From Methanocorpusculum sp. (GTDB lineage: Archaea > Halobacteriota > Methanomicrobia > Methanomicrobiales > Methanocorpusculaceae): DNA of 10,389 bases. The stretch is taken from the NCBI GenBank assembly GCA_029986255.1, contig DALTYD010000030.1, positions 1 to 10,389 of the forward strand. Direction: 5' to 3'. Of the stretch, positions 7,486 to 10,389 are shown in pieces (position 1 is the first letter of the stretch; each line of letters begins with the position of its first letter). The translations under genes and the position numbers were made by a program. The notes below the pieces were generated by a model. That model had not been told where the DNA came from. It worked only from the letters and a program-made list of their open reading frames with translations, and ran no database searches.

Positions 7486-8862
7486 ATGAAAGAATATAAG
7501 ACAGTCTCCAAGATTGCTGGACCGTTACTTTTCGTCGAAAAGACTGAACCGGTAAGTTATGAAGAGCAGGTCAGCCTGGTTTTGCCCGATGGAACACTTA
7601 AGCGAGGGCAGGTTCTCGACACCTCTGAAAACCTTGTCATCGTTCAATGTTTTGAAAGCACGACTGGAATTGGTCGTGATACTGGCGTCCGTTTCCTCGG
7701 AGAAACATTTAAGATGCCAGTATCTAAAACCATGCTTGGACGCATACTTTCCGGTGGTGGAAAACCCATCGACGGTGGACCAGACATCGTCCCAGAAAAA
7801 CGCCTTGACATCAATGGTGCTGCAATTAATCCATATGCAAGAGGTTCTCCACGTGATTTTATCCAAACAGGTATTTCCACTATTGATGGAACCAACACTC
7901 TCGTCCGTGGACAGAAGCTTCCAATCTTCTCCTCAGCCGGTCTTCCTCACAACGAAATTGCATTACAGATCGCTCGTCAAGCAAAAGTCCCAGGATCCAG
8001 TGAAGAGTTCGCTGTAGTATTCGCGGCAATGGGTATCACTCGAGAAGAAGCGAACTACTTTATGGCAGATTTCGAGAGAACAGGGGCACTTGAACGGGCA
8101 GTAGTCTTCCTTAACCTTGCAGATGATCCAGCCGTTGAGCGTACTGTAACCCCACGCCTTGCCCTGACAACTGCAGAGTATCTAGCCTACGAACTCGGGT
8201 ATCATGTTCTGGTTATTTTAACCGATATGACAAACTACTGTGAAGCACTTCGCCAGATCGGTGCAGCTCGCGAAGAAGTTCCTGGAAGGCGGGGTTACCC
8301 AGGATATATGTACACAGATCTCGCCTCCATCTATGAGCGTGCAGGAATCATCAAGGGCCTTAAGGGATCCGTGACCCAAATTCCAATTCTTACTATGCCA
8401 GGAGATGATATCACCCATCCGATTCCAGATCTTACTGGGTATATCACCGAAGGCCAAATTGTTATCTCACCAGAACTACACCGAAAGGGAGTTTATCCAC
8501 CAATCAACGTGCTTCCTTCCTTATCTCGTCTGATGAACCTTGGCATCGGAAAGGAACTAACACGCGAAGACCACAAAAAAGTATCAGATATGCTCTATTC
8601 TGGATATGCAGAAGGTGTTGACCTTCGCGGTCTTGTTGCCATCGTCGGGAAAGATGCACTTTCCGAACGTGACCAAAAGTTCCTTGAATTTGCGGATGAC
8701 TTCGAGAACAAATTTGTCCGACAGGGTGCAGATGAAGATCGTACGATTGCTCAAACACTTGACATTGGCTGGAACATGTTTATTCAACTTCCAGAAAGCG
8801 AACTGGAGAAGCGTATCGATCGTGACCTGATCAAAACCTACCACCCAAACTACCGGAAGTGA
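7486..8862 (+). CDS. ahaB: A-type ATP synthase regulatory subunit B
   Basis: Non-catalytic nucleotide-binding partner of A in the A3B3 head (458 residues). The barrel (about 1-75) contains VSKIAGPLLFV and FESTTGIG. The central domain begins near GRILSGGGKPIDGG (85-98). At the place of the P-loop the sequence is FSSAGLPHNE (148-157), without the GKT of Walker A, as is normal for B subunits. VLPSLSRLM (342-350) contains R348, which matches the arginine finger that reaches into the neighbouring A active site. GRRGYPGYMYTDLA (267-280) is also diagnostic. Length is usual (455-465). The ATG follows the ahaA stop after two bases and is preceded by GAGGG at 7474-7478. Confidence 0.98.
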   Translation: MKEYKTVSKIAGPLLFVEKTEPVSYEEQVSLVLPDGTLKRGQVLDTSENLVIVQCFESTTGIGRDTGVRFLGETFKMPVSKTMLGRILSGGGKPIDGGPDIVPEKRLDINGAAINPYARGSPRDFIQTGISTIDGTNTLVRGQKLPIFSSAGLPHNEIALQIARQAKVPGSSEEFAVVFAAMGITREEANYFMADFERTGALERAVVFLNLADDPAVERTVTPRLALTTAEYLAYELGYHVLVILTDMTNYCEALRQIGAAREEVPGRRGYPGYMYTDLASIYERAGIIKGLKGSVTQIPILTMPGDDITHPIPDLTGYITEGQIVISPELHRKGVYPPINVLPSLSRLMNLGIGKELTREDHKKVSDMLYSGYAEGVDLRGLVAIVGKDALSERDQKFLEFADDFENKFVRQGADEDRTIAQTLDIGWNMFIQLPESELEKRIDRDLIKTYHPNYRK

Positions 8863-8868
8863 TTTGCC

Positions 8869-9495
8869 ATGGCGCTGAATGTGAAGCCAACCCGATCTGA
8901 ATTGATTAATCTAAAAAAGCGAATTAAGTTATCAGAACGGGGTTATAAGCTTCTGAAAATGAAGCGCGATGGACTTATCCTTGAATTCTTCAAGGTGCTG
9001 GCAGAAGCTAAGGATCTTCGCAATGATCTATCTGCCAAGTACTCTCATGCACAGGAAATGATCGCAATTGCAGAAACCATAGAGGGGAGTATTGGAGTAA
9101 AAGCTGCAGCATTCTCTGCATCAGAGATTCCGCAGATCGATCTCAAAAGCAAGAACATCATGGGTGTAGTGGTACCAAAGATAGAAGCAAGGAGTGTCAA
9201 AAAAACGCTTGCCGACCGTGGATACGGTGTTCTTGGCACTTCATCCGCCATCGATGAAGCAGCTAAGGCATTTGAGGATTTAGTGGAGACAATTATTCTC
9301 TCCGCTGAACTTGAAACAACAATGAAGCGCCTCCTTGACGAGATTGAAGGAACCAAACGCCGTGTGAATGCATTGGAGTTCAAGGTAATTCCAGAGCTAA
9401 TCGAGGCACGAAACTTTATCAAGATGCGCCTCGATGAGATGGAACGTGAAGAGCTATTCCGTATGAAGAGAGTTAAGGGAAAATCAGGTAAATAA
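8869..9495 (+). CDS. ahaD: A-type ATP synthase subunit D (central stalk rotor shaft)
   Basis: Central shaft of the motor (208 residues), a long antiparallel coiled coil that turns inside A3B3 and binds F and C below. The N-terminal helix has the family opening VKPTRSELINLKKRIKLSERGYKLLKMKRDGL (from about residue 5), and the C-terminal helix has RRVNALEFKVIPELIEARNFIKMRLDEMEREELFRMKRVK, both highly diagnostic. Residues about 75-125 form the short middle section. Length is typical (205-215). The gap after ahaB is six bases. The upstream GTGAT (8859-8863) can pair with the 16S rRNA tail, so the ATG at 8869 is well placed. It is the last gene of the operon; poly-T tracts follow its stop. Confidence 0.96.
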   Translation: MALNVKPTRSELINLKKRIKLSERGYKLLKMKRDGLILEFFKVLAEAKDLRNDLSAKYSHAQEMIAIAETIEGSIGVKAAAFSASEIPQIDLKSKNIMGVVVPKIEARSVKKTLADRGYGVLGTSSAIDEAAKAFEDLVETIILSAELETTMKRLLDEIEGTKRRVNALEFKVIPELIEARNFIKMRLDEMEREELFRMKRVKGKSGK

Positions 9496-9496
9496 C

Positions 9497-9519
9497 TTTT
9501 TTTATGTTTTTTTTGAATT
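9497..9519 (+). terminator. Poly-T terminator after the ATP synthase operon
   Basis: A run of seven T (9497-9503) and a run of eight T (9507-9514) lie directly after the ahaD stop, followed by more T-rich sequence. Archaeal RNA polymerase ends transcripts at such oligo-T stretches without needing a hairpin. Two runs in tandem suggest efficient termination. No stable stem precedes them. Confidence 0.7.
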
Positions 9520-9954
9520 TTATTGAAATAGAATAGCTACAGGGTTTTGAAAACGAATCCTGGGTATCAGCATCTAGGGGTTTATCAAGAGATTTAAAAA
9601 AGGGAATAATAATAGAGAGGATACCTCTTTATCCGACGTAGCATCCTCCTAGACTCAAAAAGAATCAATAATCATATTAAATCATTCAATATTCAGATTT
9701 TCAAATGATGCATATGCTCGTGAATACTCTATCTACATACCACATCCCTAACGCGCCCCATATAAAAGATTTCTACAATTATTGTATAGTCAATATCGCA
9801 ATAACTCATCCAAGAACTACATGAATCACTATTCCCAACACAGAATAGCCTTGGTAAGAAACAAATTATGCTTTCCGCATATATATTGTTACTATGGATG
9901 GTGAGATTAAACACAAGACTACCTATAGTTTATTTAGTGAGTACATATACATTA
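9520..9954. other. AT-rich spacer with no convincing gene
   Basis: Between the operon terminator and the tRNA promoter the sequence is AT-rich and frequently interrupted by stops in all frames. The only notable structures are a possible hairpin at 9614-9630 and a near-palindrome GTTTTGAAAAC at 9544-9554. A 61-codon minus-strand frame (9729-9914) has no recognisable motif, an odd Cys-rich composition and no good ribosome binding site, so it is not called. No repeat, insertion sequence or CRISPR pattern is seen. Confidence 0.6.
9614..9630 (+). other. Small inverted repeat (possible hairpin)
   Basis: AGAGAGG and CCTCTTT are separated by ATA and can form a seven-base-pair stem including one G-U pair. 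It lies about 120 bases after ahaD. It could be a back-up terminator or the stem of a small RNA, or chance. Confidence 0.3.
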
Positions 9955-9970
9955 AAAATATATATATATT
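9955..9970 (+). promoter_or_regulatory. Candidate TATA box for tRNA-Val
   Basis: An AT-only stretch with alternating TA, centred near 9963, lies about 50 bases before the mature tRNA 5' end. With the usual 25-base distance, transcription would start near 9988 and leave a leader of about 25 bases, normal for an archaeal tRNA precursor. Confidence 0.5.
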
Positions 9971-10013
9971 CGAATTGATAAAGTATTAAAGAGAAAATAT
10001 GTAAAACATTTGA

Positions 10014-10087
10014 GGACTCGTGGTCTAGTAGGCTATGACGTCGCCTTGACATGGCGGAGATCAAGGGTTCGACTCCCTTCGGGTCCA
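10014..10087 (+). tRNA. tRNA-Val (anticodon GAC)
   Basis: A complete cloverleaf of 74 bases can be drawn. The acceptor stem is GGACTCG with CGGGTCC (one U-G pair), and the discriminator base is A. The D arm is GTC/GAC around a loop containing A14, GG and A21. The anticodon stem is TCGCC with GGCGG around the loop TTGACAT, giving anticodon GAC (codons GUC and GUU, valine). The variable loop is AGATC. The T stem AAGGG/CCCTT encloses TTCGACT. There is no intron, and CCA is not encoded (TTT follows), so it must be added enzymatically. The anticodon loop and stem resemble other archaeal tRNA-Val. It should not be confused with tRNA-Asp, whose anticodon is GUC. Confidence 0.95.
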
Positions 10088-10389
10088 TTTCTTTTCCAGA
10101 AATATGTTGTATATCAATGATTCCTTTGTAGTTTTATATCTCGATATCGCAGTTCAATTATTAATGATATTTGAATCACACCTCATTAAAAGACACAAAC
10201 ACAATTTGGCAAGAGTTACAGATATATCAACCCAAAAAAAAGCCATTATCTTTCAACAGATGGACAACACTAGAAATCAAAAATAACATATAGACATAAC
10301 ATTAAGTAAAATATAATAAATGAAAGTGCGTTCAGAACATAACAAGACTAAATAAGTCAGAAATGCCATAGCACCTAAGGAATAGAAGA
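10088..10389. other. AT-rich sequence after the tRNA with no convincing gene
   Basis: A short pyrimidine-rich stretch (TTTCTTTTCC, 10088-10097) directly after the tRNA could act as its terminator. A 60-codon plus-strand frame beginning at 10104 lacks a ribosome binding site and any recognisable domain, and its composition is that of AT-rich noncoding DNA, so it is not called. No repeat or integration site duplicate of the tRNA 3' end is seen within the window. Confidence 0.55.

Noticed and set aside
7630..7660. Repeat of a barrel motif between AhaA and AhaB (YESTTGI and FESTTGI)
   Set aside because: This is the known ancient homology of the A and B subunits, not a recent duplication.
9729..9914. 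Minus-strand ORF of 61 codons in the spacer
   Set aside because: No ribosome binding site, no motif, and a composition expected from AT-rich noncoding DNA.
9955..9970. TA-repeat considered as a simple-sequence repeat or origin-like AT element
   Set aside because: It is short, single, and at a suitable distance to serve as the tRNA TATA box; no origin repeats or replication gene are nearby.
10104..10286. Plus-strand ORF of 60 codons after the tRNA
   Set aside because: No ribosome binding site or domain; it begins soon after the tRNA 3' end and looks like chance in AT-rich DNA.

Overview
The window comes from a methanogenic archaeon, most likely a euryarchaeote of the Methanomicrobiales type (order-level guess, low confidence). 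The evidence is a complete nine-gene A1AO (A-type, V-like) ATP synthase operon in the order H-I-K-E-C-F-A-B-D, a MetRS with two cysteine zinc knuckles, TATA-like promoter elements, T-rich terminators, and a tRNA gene with no encoded CCA. Coding DNA is of moderate GC content. The spacers are clearly more AT-rich, especially after position 9500.

Layout. From 1 to 932 on the minus strand lies the 5' part of a methionyl-tRNA synthetase gene (metG), cut by the left edge. From 933 to 1178 is a divergent promoter region that serves metG leftward and the ATP synthase operon rightward. From 1179 to 9495 on the plus strand are ahaH, I, K, E, C, F, A, B and D, packed with overlaps or short gaps. The ahaD stop is followed by two poly-T tracts that look like an archaeal terminator. 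From 9496 to 10013 is about 520 bases of AT-rich DNA with no convincing gene. At 10014-10087 is a tRNA-Val with anticodon GAC, and 10088-10389 is again AT-rich with no convincing gene.

How the genes work together. AhaA and AhaB form the A3B3 catalytic head. AhaD, AhaF and AhaC form the central stalk and its socket on the membrane rotor. AhaK forms the rotor ring and AhaI the membrane stator with the ion half-channels. AhaE and AhaH form the peripheral stalks that hold the head to AhaI. In methanogens this complex makes ATP from the ion gradient built during methanogenesis.

No previously undescribed system is evident. The points most worth a second look are the ion-binding residues of the K subunit, a small ORF overlapping the operon start, the shared TATA-like element between metG and the operon, and the unexplained AT-rich stretch around the tRNA.
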